A DNA stretch of 64,000 bases from Suillus spraguei (GCA_016800925.1 JABCPU010000006.1:1-64000); one strand, 5' to 3'. Shown: positions 44,201 to 55,817, numbered from the stretch's first letter. Translations and numbers: made by a program. Notes: generated by a model not told the origin, from the letters alone.

Positions 44201-44390
44201 GAATTGGACGACATGGGAGGGTTTTCTTCGTTCGAAACTGAAGACCAACGCAGGTAGATGTCAACGGTCATTGACCGGCAAATTGACCGGCAATCAAAAT
44301 CCCAGAACGATGCGAAGTTCTGGATTCTTTAGCATTTTGGGCTGCTTTGGCCTGGTCATTGGCATTAGGATGATCTTCAAATCTTCTGTA

Positions 44391-44397
44391 CTATATA
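44391..44397 (+). promoter_or_regulatory. TATA-like box of the ABHD11-like gene
   Basis: CTATATAGAG lies 50-60 bp before ATG 44448, a plausible core promoter. It sits in the 0.7-kb divergent interval shared with the sugar transporter. Confidence 0.4.
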
Positions 44398-44447
44398 GAG
44401 CCTCGACACTCTTTTCGACCAAGCTTCCACGAGTTCTACGAAACAGT

Positions 44448-45711
44448 ATGCCACTTCTCGTTGCGCTGTCGCAATACTCCAATGTCTAGCTTAACGTCGC
44501 GCGCTTCACAGGATGCCTGTCCACTGTCATCTCACCCGTCGAGCTGGCCCACGACGAGCACATACCTGCAGACGGAAATAGGTCGCATAGACCACTCCTC
44601 ATCCTACACGGGTTCTTGTGAGTCTCTCTCTGCTGTCCACTTCTATCACGTGGTCATGAAGAGGACAGCGGTTCGAAGCGCAACTGGCAGTCTCTCTCCA
44701 AGGCGTTCATGCGCGACCTCAGCAGACCCGTATATACACTCGTCAGTGAGGGTCTCACCGTGCGCTATAGCATGACTGACCTGAGACCAGGATTTGCGAA
44801 ACCATGGATCTTCCCCGCATGTTAGACCGATGACATATTCTCACATGGCGGCGGACGTCCTTAGTTTCTGTCAGAAACACTCGTTGCGCGACATATCACT
44901 TATGGGACATTCTATGTGCGCTATTTTAACAGTCTGTTGTGTTCAATTGCCCATTCTATGTAGGGGCGGCAAGGTCGCAATGGCCCTCGCATTGCATCCG
45001 GAACTACCGTCTAACATACTCACTGACCTTATAGTATCTGACATCGCTCCTGTCAGAGCCAAGGTCTCGCAGGATACCGTACAACATATACGTGCCATGG
45101 AAATAATTCAAGCAGGCAACATCTCCACGAGGAAGGAAGCGGAAGAAATAATGTCTGAGCATGAGCAGGTGCCTTTGACCGCACTCACAACTTTCCGCAC
45201 GCTTATGATGCTCCTCTAGGATCCCAGTGTTCGATCATTTCTGCTCACGAATCTCGAGATTAACAAAACGACGCCCGTGAAATTCAAGATCCCTGTGGAC
45301 ATTTTGAAGGAAGGCCGAGCAGAGATTGAATCTTTTCCTTACGCACCTGGGGAACGATCTTGGGATGGTCGTGCCTTAATTATCAAGGGAAAGAAGAGCA
45401 AGTGCGTGTCAGCCATACAGAAAAATTTATGCTAGAGCCTGACTGCCTTGACAGATACATCAATCGTCACAACATCCCTTTAATTGATCAATTTTTCCCA
45501 CAGAATCAGTTGGAAGAGCTTGATACCGGACACTGGGGTAAGTACAACCACCGTCATTGATCGCGAGTGTCCTAGATTAAGCTTTTGGTTCTGTCCAGTG
45601 CATGCTGAGCTGTAGGTTATCCTCTAGTACTACCCTGTCTTTTATTAACGCCCTTTGAATTCAAGACCACATGAATACAGGAAACTCGTCGTTAATTTTA
45701 TCACACAATAG
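44448..45711 (+). CDS. ABHD11-like alpha/beta hydrolase (mitochondrial type)
   Basis: Blocks join well across short introns: PVELAHDEHIPADG; PLLILHGFFGSKRNWQSLSK (oxyanion HGxxG-like region); DLRNHGSSPHV; and the nucleophile elbow GHSMGGKVAM, split by an intron GTGCGC...ATGTAG. Then come LIVSDIAPV; SEHEQDPSVRSFLLTNLE; KKSKYINRHNIPLIDQFF; and ELDTGHWVHAE with the catalytic histidine, ending RKLVVNFITQ (TAG 45709-45711). Serine, acid and histidine positions are present. Two oddities: the frame from ATG 44448 (MPLLVALSQYSNV) meets TAG at 44487 before the conserved part, and the penultimate exon near 45600-45680 does not join cleanly. Either the start lies elsewhere or the gene is damaged. Relatives act as esterases/lipases in mitochondria. 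Confidence 0.7.
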
Positions 45712-45837
45712 ACATGTTTCGAACTACAATCTACCAATAGAAGACACCGTTTACGCTTGCGTGTGAGTTAAAACTGTGGTGCCGATTGGCTTACATCTTT
45801 TAGGTTGAGCAAAGGTTCTCGGAAGTTGAAAGCCACT

Positions 45838-46970
45838 CTACACTTCACTTGACCCGATTCCCTCGCTCCTTCCTGCACCGTTTCTGTCAGACAAAGACCT
45901 CTCTGTACTACTAGGTGCCACGGCAAGCGGATCCGGCGAGTCCTTCTCATGCGTGGACGCCTGTGCAGGATTCAAATCTTGATAGTGCATCCTGCAATAG
46001 GAGTCAGTAGAATTGAGCAAGAACGTATATCTTACTTACCATTTCAGCACGGTGTAGAAAGCAGATGCCAGTAGAGAGCCGAGAAAGGGCCCAACCCAGT
46101 ACTACAAAGAAACGAAGTTCAGGTACGCGTCCGTGAATGATATTTTTTTTTGCTTACCACCCATTGGCTAGGGTAAGGAAACCCAGTGACGACAGCAGGC
46201 CCGAATGCACGTGCCGTATTCATAGCCGCGCCCGTATAAAAGACAGCCCATCTATGCGATTTTAATCATGTTGCCATATGGAGAGGTACACAACTTACAG
46301 ATGACCAACGAACAGTGTTAGGCCAATACCTACCTGATGCACAATATCCGGCATTATTCATAATAAAATATGCCAATTATCCGTACCGGTGCAAATGGAG
46401 TGACATCTGATTTTTCAGCCGCAAGCATCAGAACGGCTAACACCAGCGCCGCTGTAAGGAACATTTCGATGAAAACGCCTTGAGCTGAATTGACTCCCTT
46501 TTGGAGGAACGTACTATCGCAAGGTTAGGATCAAGAAAATGGATGGTCACAATGGCCACTTACTTGACAGCCAGCGGTCCGGGGGTCAGCGCAAGTAACA
46601 ACGCCGATGCGGCAATGCTTCCGACCAGCTGTGCGATGCAGAACAACACGAACCTTATGGGATTTATCACTCCCACGAGAAACAGTGCGAGTGTGACATT
46701 AGGGTTGAAGAGGCCACCGGTGATCCGATAGAAGAACCAAGCAGAGACTAGAAGGCTGAAACCCATGGATGTCGCAATGTACATCACATGTTCGATAGTA
46801 GTGCCACTGGACTCGGCCTCGTCGTTAGCCGCCTGGATACCGCCGAGCCCTAGAAGTAGAAAGAATGTTGTCCCCACGAACTCGAGTGCAGCAGCCTTGC
46901 AGTCCAATTTGAACGTGTTAAACATCCCGGGGGTAGAGTAACGAGACGGTGCCCTGACTATTGAAGACAT
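45838..46970 (-). CDS. Aquaporin / major intrinsic protein
   Basis: A membrane channel for water or small neutral solutes. ATG 46970 reads MSSIVRAPSRYSTPGMFNTF. Helix 1 contains AAALEFVGTTFFLLLGLGG. The first half-helix motif is GGLFNPNVTLAL (NPN instead of NPA); the second, after three introns, is AMNTARAFGPAVVTGFPYPS (NTA, followed by Arg). Other helices include FIEMFLTAALVLAVLMLAAE and GIGLTLFVGHL. The soluble C-terminus ends in SEGIGSSEV. There are six exons with 46-58 bp introns. NPN/NTA pairs occur among basidiomycete aquaporins, so this is likely functional, but the selectivity is not predictable. Confidence 0.88.
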
Positions 46971-47290
46971 GGTTTATTGCGACGAAGAGGAGCAATTCGT
47001 TTCACTTATACCCCGCATGATGTGCGTGACATCACTATGAAGACTTGCTTCATTTCAGACTGATCGATCGGTGGCAGTGCTAGTGAGTAGTGACCTCTAT
47101 GCCACTTTTGAAAACCAGCATCTCTGTTCTACTGGTAGTAACGGACTTCTTTGCCGCGCCCACTTATTATCCCTGAGAAGGAATCTCTGGCTACAAGGAG
47201 ATACAAAATTAAAGATGAACTGACTTGCAGAAAATTATCGAGACTTTGAATTAATTGCATCATGCTATTTCACACGGAAAATAGGCACGA

Positions 47291-47565
47291 TCATCAGGAA
47301 ATTCACACATTCCTTGACGTGCTCAATCAGCTTAACTCACTTATCTCAAAACTTGTTTGCTCTCTCTCACATCATTCACCTGGCATATCTTATATTTTTT
47401 GAGTGCGAAATATAATAAAACATGTATATTAATATATCTCAACATTTTTTTTCTGAATTCACTCACATTGAAATTTTGGACAAGTAGATTCAATTTCACC
47501 AAGGCAGTTAAGTGTAAATAAGTCTGCATAAGGGCACGTCAAGGAATGTGTGAATTTCCTGATGA
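47291..47565. repeat. MITE-like element, 275 bp, with 32-bp inverted ends
   Basis: TCATCAGGAAATTCACACAT at the left end is the exact complement of the right end (ATGTGTGAATTTCCTGATGA). The interior is AT-rich and noncoding. I could not define a target duplication. Confidence 0.55.
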
Positions 47566-47894
47566 TGATACACCCGTTCTTCGTGACTAGTGGGGTGCGG
47601 CAAAACCTTGGCACCGTCCTGATTTTTTGCACAGGATAGCAGGGAAGTGTTGGAGGGATGGTTCGTGAAGGCGTGCCAATCAATTGGTACTTTCGAGCGG
47701 TTTTCTGGCAGTATCACTCAGATCTTGTGAGAGCAATCATTTGGCAATCTTCACGTTCGCCGACCTACGATTTCCGAAGTAGCCGCCAATAAGTTAGTAA
47801 ACTACAAAACCTGAAACTATGAGAGAAACAACCATTTTGGACTAGAGAATGCCGATATTTACTTGACAGCTGTCTTCATGTCGAGGCCACCGAC

Positions 47895-48531
47895 AGAATC
47901 TAGAAAATTCACTTAGCCGCTTTTATTTATTGTTGAAGCGATACCAAACTGATTATCTGATAGTGGTGCTCAAACTAAGCCACTTTTGTAAGTCGTTATC
48001 ATAGCTTGGGGACTCAATTGACATGCCAATACATCGAAGGCCATACTAAAATACAGGATGCGGTCATCTCTGGAAAGTAGTCGACCTCGTCTACTTACAG
48101 CACAGAATGTTGCAGTAAGTGCTAGTGAGATCATGAAGGCATTTTGAATTTAATACTCAATTCTCGCACTGGCAGTACCTTCTCTCATGCATTGAGCGTC
48201 TGAACATATTTATATTTGAACTACAAAGTGCTCTACGGGAGGTGAGGGATGTTGAGGTGTCTCTTTCCACCAGCGAACAAACACTACATAGGCATGGATT
48301 GACGGCACAAGCATGCATGTAAAATATATTGAACCAACGGTAGCCGGCACGAGGATAGCGACGTTCAAGCATCTCATGTTAGATCTCGTTAATGAGAAAA
48401 CTCCGACTTGATCATCATCATGTGTAGCTGGTCGGAAGTTAACGGCTTACAAAAATGGTTTAGCAAGAGCACCTCTGTTTGGTATCGCTCCAACCATAAA
48501 TAAAAGCAGCTAAGTGAATTTTCTAGATTCT
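47895..48531. repeat. Inverted repeat pair, 41 bp, spanning 637 bp
   Basis: AGAATCTAGAAAATTCACTT at the left matches, inverted, AAGTGAATTTTCTAGATTCT at the right; two mismatches in 41. It could be the ends of another small transposon or a hairpin-forming pair. The interior has no recognisable ORF. Confidence 0.5.
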
Positions 48532-48713
48532 GGCCTATCGATATGAAGATAGCCGGAAATGACAGTGCCCTTAAGATGAAATATGAGCGGTCAGTCTGGA
48601 TATGTTGATCGAATCATGAAACGAACTTTGTCATGAATGTTATCATCAACGAAATAGAACCACGTGGTGACCGATGAAACAAGTGGAAAGATTAAAATCG
48701 TGACATATCCTCG

Positions 48714-49219
48714 TCATTGGGCGCTACTTCCACTCCTTCGAATACCTGGCAGTGCTGCGCCAGTGGCTAGAAGCGGTGTCGACGATATAGATGCACTTGG
48801 TGTGGTCACATCCCCGCTAATGATATCCTGTATAGCGGCCTCTAGTGCGTCCACTCTATTTGACATTTGGATCACTGTGAGATGGTTCAATTCGTTAGAT
48901 CGCTGAAAGGTCGCAGATTCGCAAACGCACTGTGATCAAGTATCTGAGACGACATAGTGTCAAATTGTGTATCTAGTTGTTCAAGTAGCGTTTCGACCTG
49001 TGAGTGTTATTAATCTTCATTTCCAATTTGGAGGTCACAGGAGTAAGAATTGAGAAAACGCACGAAAGCTGTTAGCTCATGGGGGCTAGATATTTCGCCA
49101 GGGTTGGTGGCAATGGCCTGCTTTGTGGGAGTCTTTGATCCCGAAGCAGATGATTGTGGTGAAGCCCTTGCTGGTGTTGATGCAGGAGTAACTTTTAGTG
49201 GGAGAGCAGTCGACGGCAT
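48714..49219 (-). CDS. HSBP1-like heat shock factor-binding protein
   Basis: A small coiled-coil protein of the HSBP1 family, whose animal members bind the trimerisation coiled coil of heat shock factor. Exon 1 (ATG 49219) is Ser/Thr/Pro-rich and leads into SSPHELTAFV. After an intron (GTGCGT...CTCACAG) comes ETLLEQLDTQFDTMSSQILD, and after a second intron (56 bp, ending CTCACAG) MIQMSNRVDALEAAIQDIIS, the heptad-repeat core. A Ser/Thr/Pro tail ends GIRRSGSSAQ (TGA 48716-48714). The joined core follows the usual family order (SxxELTxFV, LLxQLxxxFxxMSxxI, MxxRxxxLExxI). It is about 130 residues, longer than animal homologues because of both tails. Confidence 0.8.
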
Positions 49220-50360
49220 TTGACAAGTACTGTTGATCTGTTAATGGCACTCGATTGAGGACCGGGGGTGTCGCCGGGTCCTCATATTATTACGTAACAT
49301 TAACTTTCCCAAACTCCGCACATCTGAGACTTGAGTCCGACTGCAGTGGACGGTTATTGACTCTCTACAATCTATTCTATTCCGACTCGAGTACATCATT
49401 ACCCGGCGTTAGTTTCTTTTCGGGGCATTTGGTGAATTTTTTGATCAGACTATCGATGATGGTGGGGTTACTAGTACTGTTGGCATTTCTGATCAAATGA
49501 TGCCATTCAAGTTGCTAGAAAAATTCTGTATGATACTAGGCTACATGTTCAGACCACGATCCGTCCCCGGCGGCCTGTTTCAACACAAGGTTAGTGTTAG
49601 TCTTCTTTCGAACCTGATGTGAAGACTCAATGGTGCAGCTGATTTTTGCTGATCATGATTCATAACTAGTGCTTTGCCGAATCCTCCGAATCTATGTGTA
49701 TAATAATACATATTCATGAACGTGGAGAAATGCAACGTCCTTGTCCGACGGTCTCGCACCCTTTCTTCATCTCCTTGCTTTTGACGCTTGGTACGACTTA
49801 CAAATGTGTTTACCCCGTTTAAGAAAGTCGATCCCAGCTACCAACAGCTCAAACACATTTGTACGTCGAGACAATAAATCACGATCCAAGATGAGTACCT
49901 TCGTAACCACACTTGTTCCAGCAATAATAATGTCATTCTACCGCTTTCGATCGCACACAGATTTTATCTGTTCCGGAAACAGGTCTTCGGTCCTTATCGC
50001 ACCCCGGTCTCGTTAAGCTGTAAAGCTTGTTAAGTATTGCTGACCAGAACATCGAGGCACCAAATCAGTCAGCGTGCATTCGGATCATCGCAGATTATGG
50101 GTATCATGGGCATGCCATTAATGTCTGAAGTACCCGGATTATATCTAAGTCGTTTCATTTTGCCTTGACGCCTGACCTGCTGTCATGACAGCTGCGCAAC
50201 ACCGCGTTTCTTGAATGGCCTGAACTGTAATTCCTTCCAAAAGTCCCCAACATTATAAATACCTCAAAAGTGTTGCTGAGGAATCTGTCCCCTCACTCTT
50301 CTCTTCACTTGTGTCTTCCCTCGATTCGCCCTGCCTGTTGCTCATCCAGACATCTTCAAT
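49220..50360. other. Divergent intergenic region, HSBP1-like gene and terpene synthase
   Basis: No recognisable coding sequence. Open frames at 49255-49500 and 49741-50016 show no domain. The right end has the terpene synthase promoter. Confidence 0.5.
50254..50260 (+). promoter_or_regulatory. TATA box of the sesquiterpene synthase gene
   Basis: TATAAAT lies 101 bp before the ATG, followed by a CT-rich leader (CCCTCACTCTTCTCTTCAC) typical of a basidiomycete transcription start. Confidence 0.6.
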
Positions 50361-51523
50361 ATGAGTACGACGAGTTCCATGGCACCTACTGCGACATATG
50401 CTAGCACTCATTCTGACTTTGAGACTGCAAGGTTTATTCTACCTGACCTTGTCGGTGACTGTCCCTATCCCCTGCGACTGAACCCTTATTGTTATCCTGT
50501 GTCTCGCGCTTCTGAACAATGGCTTCTTCATGGAGCGCATCTTGCAGATCCCAAAGTTACACAATTCATGGGATTGCACGCAGGTGAACTCGCTGCAGCT
50601 TGCTATCCGGATGCAGATGCTTTCCATCTCCGAGTCTGCTCAGATTTCATGAACTGGTTGTTTAATGTGGATGACTTGCTGGATGAGTTTGATGTAGACG
50701 GTACGTGGGGAATGCGTGAATGCTGCATTTCTGCGATCCGCGATCCGATCAACTTCCAGACGGAGAAACTCGCTGGAAAGATGTGCAAATCGTACGTCGG
50801 TTTACTCTATTATGAATTGTAGATTAACCATTTATATACTAGGTTCTTCAGCCGCTTTATGCAGACCGGCGGCCCCGGTTGCACTGAGCGATTTATCAAC
50901 ACAATGGACCTGTACTTCATTGCTGTGGCTAAGCAGGCGGACGACCGTGCCAAAGGACGCGTCCCTGATCTTGAATCTTATATCACTATGAGACGAGACA
51001 CAAGTGGCTGCAAACCTTGCTTTGTGTTTATCGAATATACAGCTCAGATTGATCTCCCTGACAAAGTAGTGTCGCATCCGGTTATCATGGCCATGGAGGA
51101 CGCATCCAATGACCTCGTTTCTTTGTACAACGTAATGCCCCATTATGTTGTCGAATGCTGGAGTACTGCTAACATCATTGCTGACAGGATATCTTCTCTT
51201 ACAATGTGGAGCAATCTCGCCATGACACACATAACATGATCGTCGTGCTCATGCGCGAACAAAGTCTGAATCTGCAAGGCGCTGTTGACTACATTGGCCG
51301 GTTGTGCAAGGCTTGTATCCAGCGCTTCGAAGACAGCCGTGACATCCTCCCCTCGTGGGGAGAAGAGCTTGACAGACAGGTGGCTATCTACATCGAAGGG
51401 CTGCAGAACTGGGCTGTTGGTTCGTTGCACTGGTCCTTCGATTCCACCCGTTATTTTGGGAACAACGGGCATACCATTAAACAAGACCGAATCATCGAGT
51501 TACTTCCCAAAAGGCTCTTGTAG
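50361..51523 (+). CDS. Sesquiterpene synthase (class I terpene cyclase)
   Basis: It ionises farnesyl diphosphate with Mg2+ and cyclises it. Exons 50361-50791, 50843-51131 and 51188-51523 give 351 residues, the usual length for agaricomycete enzymes. The aspartate-rich motif is FNVDDLLDEFD (Asp104-Asp108); the NSE triad is NDLVSLYNDIF (Asn233, Ser237, Asp241). The C-terminal WSFDSTRYFG carries the conserved Arg-Tyr pair. All catalytic metal ligands are present and the introns are clean. The sequence has the look of the trans-humulyl/protoilludene-type clade, but the product cannot be told. No prenyl transferase, P450 or other tailoring gene is adjacent, so it is a lone synthase here. Pathway: mevalonate-derived volatile or antibiotic sesquiterpenes. 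Confidence 0.92.
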
Positions 51524-52006
51524 AGTGGACTCCTATTGCGTCGGTTTCTTTAGCTGAGATCGTTTCACTACATATTTATAATTGTTGTTTATCGTAGAAT
51601 GCTATATCATGTATCTCTTTCTTATAAAACTAGATATTTTACTTTAGGTCTATAACATTCTGAATATTCTGCCTTCCTATCTTGTTCAAAATGTCTTCGA
51701 CATTCGTAGTTTTATAGTTTTTTTTTTGGTTTCCATGCAGCGCTTTGCAGTTTGATATGTTTTGTCCGTAAACCTTTGTACCCGCCACTCACAGTGTGTA
51801 AATAGAGATGGTCTGAAATCCTTGTATAATAGAAATAGAAGTCTTCTTGGCTACCCACGGATCTAACCTGACGGTGGATACTGGTACTACTACTTCCCCT
51901 TCTACTAGACTAGGGATCACCGCAGTGATCGATTACATGTTGCTTTGCCCTTCTCTGCTCGGTGCCTCCGACACCATCAACGTTCTCAGGGGTTACTTCA
52001 TCTAAG
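51524..52006. other. Intergenic, convergent 3' ends
   Basis: AT-rich sequence with a T-run (51719-51728) between the terpene synthase and the ankyrin gene. No gene is seen; polyadenylation regions are likely here. Confidence 0.45.
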
Positions 52007-53111
52007 TTAGTCTAAGGCACCATCAATAACACAACCTTGCGAAGTCAAATGACGCACCCTCCCACGGTCGGCACCTGCCTCAATTAACATTACTGCAGCC
52101 TGGGCATGAGCTGACTCCATAGCGAGATGAAGGGGTGTATTGCCTGAGAATAGCGTCTTGATCTAATCTACCCGATAAACGCGACAATAAACACACCTAT
52201 CCGATCACCCGTGTTCAGCCGCAGTTTGGCAGTTGTTGAGCCTTCAGGAGGATTGAGTAGGAGGGCAATGAATCCCGTAGATCCTGTTGTTGCCGCTCGA
52301 TGCCTAAGAGTGTTTGAGCAAACAAGTTGATGGTGTGCAAGCGTCAATGATCTCACAAGGGCGTTTGGTTCGCCTTATCCTTGGCGTTTATCTGGTTGTC
52401 GCTTATTTGATAACTGCAAAGCGCCCTCGAAGAATTCACATACATCTGCTCCCCTCTCAATCAGGAACCTTCCGATCTGTCGATGTAGATGTAGCCACCA
52501 GTCTTTAGTATATGCACGTTCATAATACCAACGTACACGCACGTCAATACGGGACTTTGATGCCGCGTAGTGTCTGAGCACCACATGTCAGACAAGTAGA
52601 GGTAATCCCCAGCGGGAATATTACTAACAGAGGAGTAATTCCCTTGTCGTTCTTTCTATTTACGTCAGCCCCAGCACCCACCAGCTCTCGAACGACATCT
52701 TCATGGCCTGCGCTTACTAGACTCGAAGAGTATACTATGAGTCCATATTATGCTTCACACATTAAACAAATCATACCAGCTATGTGCAAGGATGTCCATC
52801 CACTCTCATCCACGTTGTCGATTACATCTGAATTCTTCGCAATGAGATAGCACACAATCTCGGTCGAGCCGCTCGACGCGGCCCAATGCAGCGGCGTCCG
52901 ACCATCCTGGGGTATGTGCATCAGGCGTTCCAAATTACCAAAATAAAACTTGTAAGATTTGCTAGCTCACGTCATCGACAGCATCCACAAGCTTTGGGTT
53001 TTCTTCTGTCAACGCACGAACAAGGGCAGGTTGATCTAGAAGATGGGAAGTCAGATCATCAGACGTGAGTGGGTAGATACCGCGGAAGCACACTTTTTTG
53101 CGCGGCAGCAT
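52007..53111 (-). CDS. Nas6/gankyrin-like ankyrin repeat protein (26S proteasome chaperone)
   Basis: On the minus strand it starts at ATG 53111 (MLPRKKVCFR), followed after an intron by DQPALVRALTEENPKLVDAV. Ankyrin repeats follow: DGRTPLHWAASSGSTEIVCY; ESGWTSLHIA; AGHEDVVRELVGAGADVNRK; the GRFLIERGADV block; HRAATTGSTGFIALLL; and NTPLHLAMESAHAQAAVMLI-EAGADR. The end is VRHLTSQGCVIDGALD (TAA 52009-52007). Six to seven repeats, total length about 240 residues and the LVDAVDDDGRTPLHWA opening match Nas6/PSMD10, which helps the Rpt3 ATPase assemble into the proteasome base. Another small ankyrin protein cannot be excluded. There are at least five short introns. Confidence 0.75.
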
Positions 53112-55415
53112 GAATGGATAAAGACATAATCGCCCAAGTGGTGGTAAAGCAGAAGCCTTGATATGATTACGCGGCTCACTGAGCTCCTAACCCTATGCTA
53201 TGGTCACGACTCACGAGGGAACGATGAACCTCACTACATATCTATTATGTAATATCACTCTGTTTTGATTATGACGTAAAATATTCCTTTGTAGTACTTA
53301 TATCAGTGTAAGTCCGAAAGGCAGGGGGTACATGTGTAAGAACGGATTATAAGTTGCGTAGGCGACGCACTGTCTCCCGTGCATATATAATCAAGGACAA
53401 CGCTCGGCACTACTAGCTTAAAACCCTTACCGTTTATATACGATCAACAAACGGCTCCAAGACTCCAGAGTCGATAGAGAGCTCGGGTACACATACTAAA
53501 TGTGCAAAGCTAATGACTTGTGCGTGTAGTGTATTCCCATCTTCGTCGATGACATTGACGTCTCCTCCTTGTTTCCTCCTATGTTCAGGAGCGATTTTTT
53601 TTACAGATCGAAGATACTTTGACCTATTCAAGACGTTTAGTAGTTGGCGGCAAATGCATAGTTAGGTCGTCCCAGATGCATCCCAGACGTAATCTGCATT
53701 TTTCTGCAGTGCATGGTCTAATGTGAACACGTACCAGCATTGAGAACATGCATCACGAATGAGTCAGCATCGTAAGTGCAAAATTTTAAAGCGGTGCATT
53801 TGCATCGCTCTAGGATTTCCGCTGTCTGTCCACGTTGTTCACGTTACTTTTCAATTCCAACAAGGAGGACGACGAATGAACATGAAGACCCACATTATTG
53901 CACTGACAAATAATTTCAATTCCCTTGAATGAAGCACTGAGATTTACCCCTTACTAGGAGAACATCGACCCGTTTGGCACACGTTTGCAATTCTGCAGGC
54001 GATTCAATTTTGAACCACGAGCAGTACTCACCGAGTCGCCGGACACCTCAAATTCTAGCCTTTCCATTTCCAATCTTCAAATGAGCTACCTGGTTTGGTC
54101 TCGATGCTAAGAGCGACTTACGACGACCTCGTTACTATTGCTGGAAATGCTTGCTGATCATGCGCCGTGGTTCTAGCGTTATTAATGCGACTGCACGAAA
54201 GTGCCACGATTTGCGTTCTTTGGAGTCCGTTGATGATCGTGGTCGATCAGTTTCTCCGAAGTCCGTAGTCACGGTAGCCTGGTACAGTTAACAAAGAAAA
54301 TGAACGGCGAAGGTATCCAGGATGGTTTGATGTACGACGAGGTAGGTTTTCAGACAGCTTCTGCAAGTGGACATCTTGATATCGTAGGGACGACTAGTTG
54401 CTTTTCCAACGAACCCAGAGGCTCAACCGTCTATCGCCAGGTGAAGTTTTGAAGCCTGACTTGGAGGCCTGAGGATGAAGCCTATTCTGAAATGAGAACA
54501 GTCAGGGAATCAATCATTACCTAACAATGCCCACCCAAAAATCAGGTGTTCATTACTCCTGTCATTGACTACGAGACGGTGACGTGCTGCCTTTGTCACA
54601 GAGAACATCTCGCTAACGTGAATGATAATGTTGTAGTGGCTTTGCAAACCGGTGATGTGGAATGCGTTGTGACTATGGCGATCTGTCTTTCTTTGCGATA
54701 ATTTGAGCTGAACGTTCTAGACTATTATTTAGAGTCTCGTTGATGCTTTTTTTCAGATGGCCAAGCAGGGATAATAGGATATGGAAACGAGTCCACCGCT
54801 CACGAACAAAAAAGTCTATGCCCGTGTTGCGTGGTAAAATTAACGTCTGCTACTATAACAGCTCCCACGCCGCTTACATCTACTAGGATCAAGCGCATTA
54901 CCTTTCATTTGACTCTTGGACTACATCGATGCTTCATCTCAAGCTGTTATACTTTGTCTTTCGGGTGCGTTGTTATTCCGCAGCTAGCCCTTGGCCGGGT
55001 GGCTTGGTGGAAATTGTCATGGAAGCTACGTACCTAATTCTGACAACACTGGCACGCTTGGCCATCGTCCTCTCAACTGAGTTATACTTTCGGCAGCAGA
55101 AATTCAATGATCCTCTGGCCATGGACGACATGCTCAGTTGAAGGCCAAGGCCATGTGAAACTGGCTCATATTCGGTGGATGTGGTTTTGTTTACTAACCG
55201 ACGAAAATTTCACCGTCCAGGCGTTGGCAACTTGCCAGTCCACGAGGCTGGAATCCCTATCAATTGGTATTCGGGCAGCTGGAACGATGGCCCTTCTGGC
55301 AAGTTCGTTCAGAAATTATATATACTGTCTGGGCTTCGCAACTATTCCCCGCTCCTCAGATACTCTGGTCTGCAAGTGTAACTATCACAATCATCGCTTC
55401 ATCACTATCATATCA
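53112..55415. other. Intergenic with an ankyrin-like remnant and start of a segmental repeat
   Basis: Apart from the remnant at 53434-53631 no gene is recognised. The stretch 54983-55380 is the first copy of a block repeated near 58180 and 61156 (GGAAATTGTCATGGAAGC, ACACTGGCACGCTTGGCCATC, CACCGTCCAGGCG). Confidence 0.4.
53434..53631 (-). pseudogene. Possible ankyrin-repeat fragment
   Basis: The minus-strand frame contains QGGDVNVIDEDGNTLHA, which looks like the loop and helix start of an ankyrin repeat, next to the intact ankyrin gene. No complete repeat or ORF could be assembled upstream. It may be a remnant of a duplicated ankyrin gene or chance similarity. Confidence 0.3.
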
Positions 55416-55817
55416 ATGCCCACTTACAACTATTCGAGCAACGGAGTACCTCCCTCCTCTGTGAGTTGTTAATCTTCTTACATGATATCATTGCGATTAA
55501 ATTGACGCTTGCAGCATGTTCTCGGAGAAACATTTCAATGTTTTTGGGATTGTGGACAAGGATTGCATTGCAATGCCTTGATTTGTGGCTACGATCTTTC
55601 CAAGCACCTGCGTGAGGTTCATGGAATTCACGGGTCGGACAAAACTCGCGTTTACTGCCTATGGAATTCTTGCAATAAGGATGTCAACAAGGAGTGTCTC
55701 ACGAGGCACGTCGAGGAAATTCATATGAGGATTGTGTACATGTGCGAGTGCCACAGTACATTCTCGCGCAAAGATACTCTCAACAATCACAAGAAAACAT
55801 GTCCTAGTCAACATTAA
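55416..55817 (+). CDS. C2H2 zinc-finger protein, array member 1
   Basis: Exon 1 (55416-55460) encodes MPTYNYSSNGVPPSS; intron 55461-55514 (GTGAGT...TTGCAG); exon 2 (55515-55817) encodes the rest, 115 residues in total. Three fingers are visible: FQCFWDCGQGLHCNAL...HLREVHG (irregular), VYCLWNSCNKDVNKECLTRH-VEEIH, and MCECHSTFSRKDTLNNHKKTC with the final Cys replacing a His (C2HC). The second and third finger spacing and the motif KExLxRHVEExH recur in the paralogs. Probably DNA- or protein-binding; partner unknown. No nuclear signal beyond basic residues is visible. Confidence 0.75.

Larger units (their letters stand above)
46971..48713. other. Intergenic, with two inverted repeats
   Basis: No coding segment is recognised. 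It holds a 32-bp perfect inverted repeat (47291-47322 and 47534-47565) and a 41-bp one with two mismatches (47895-47935 and 48491-48531). Both look like termini of small nonautonomous DNA elements. Confidence 0.5.
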
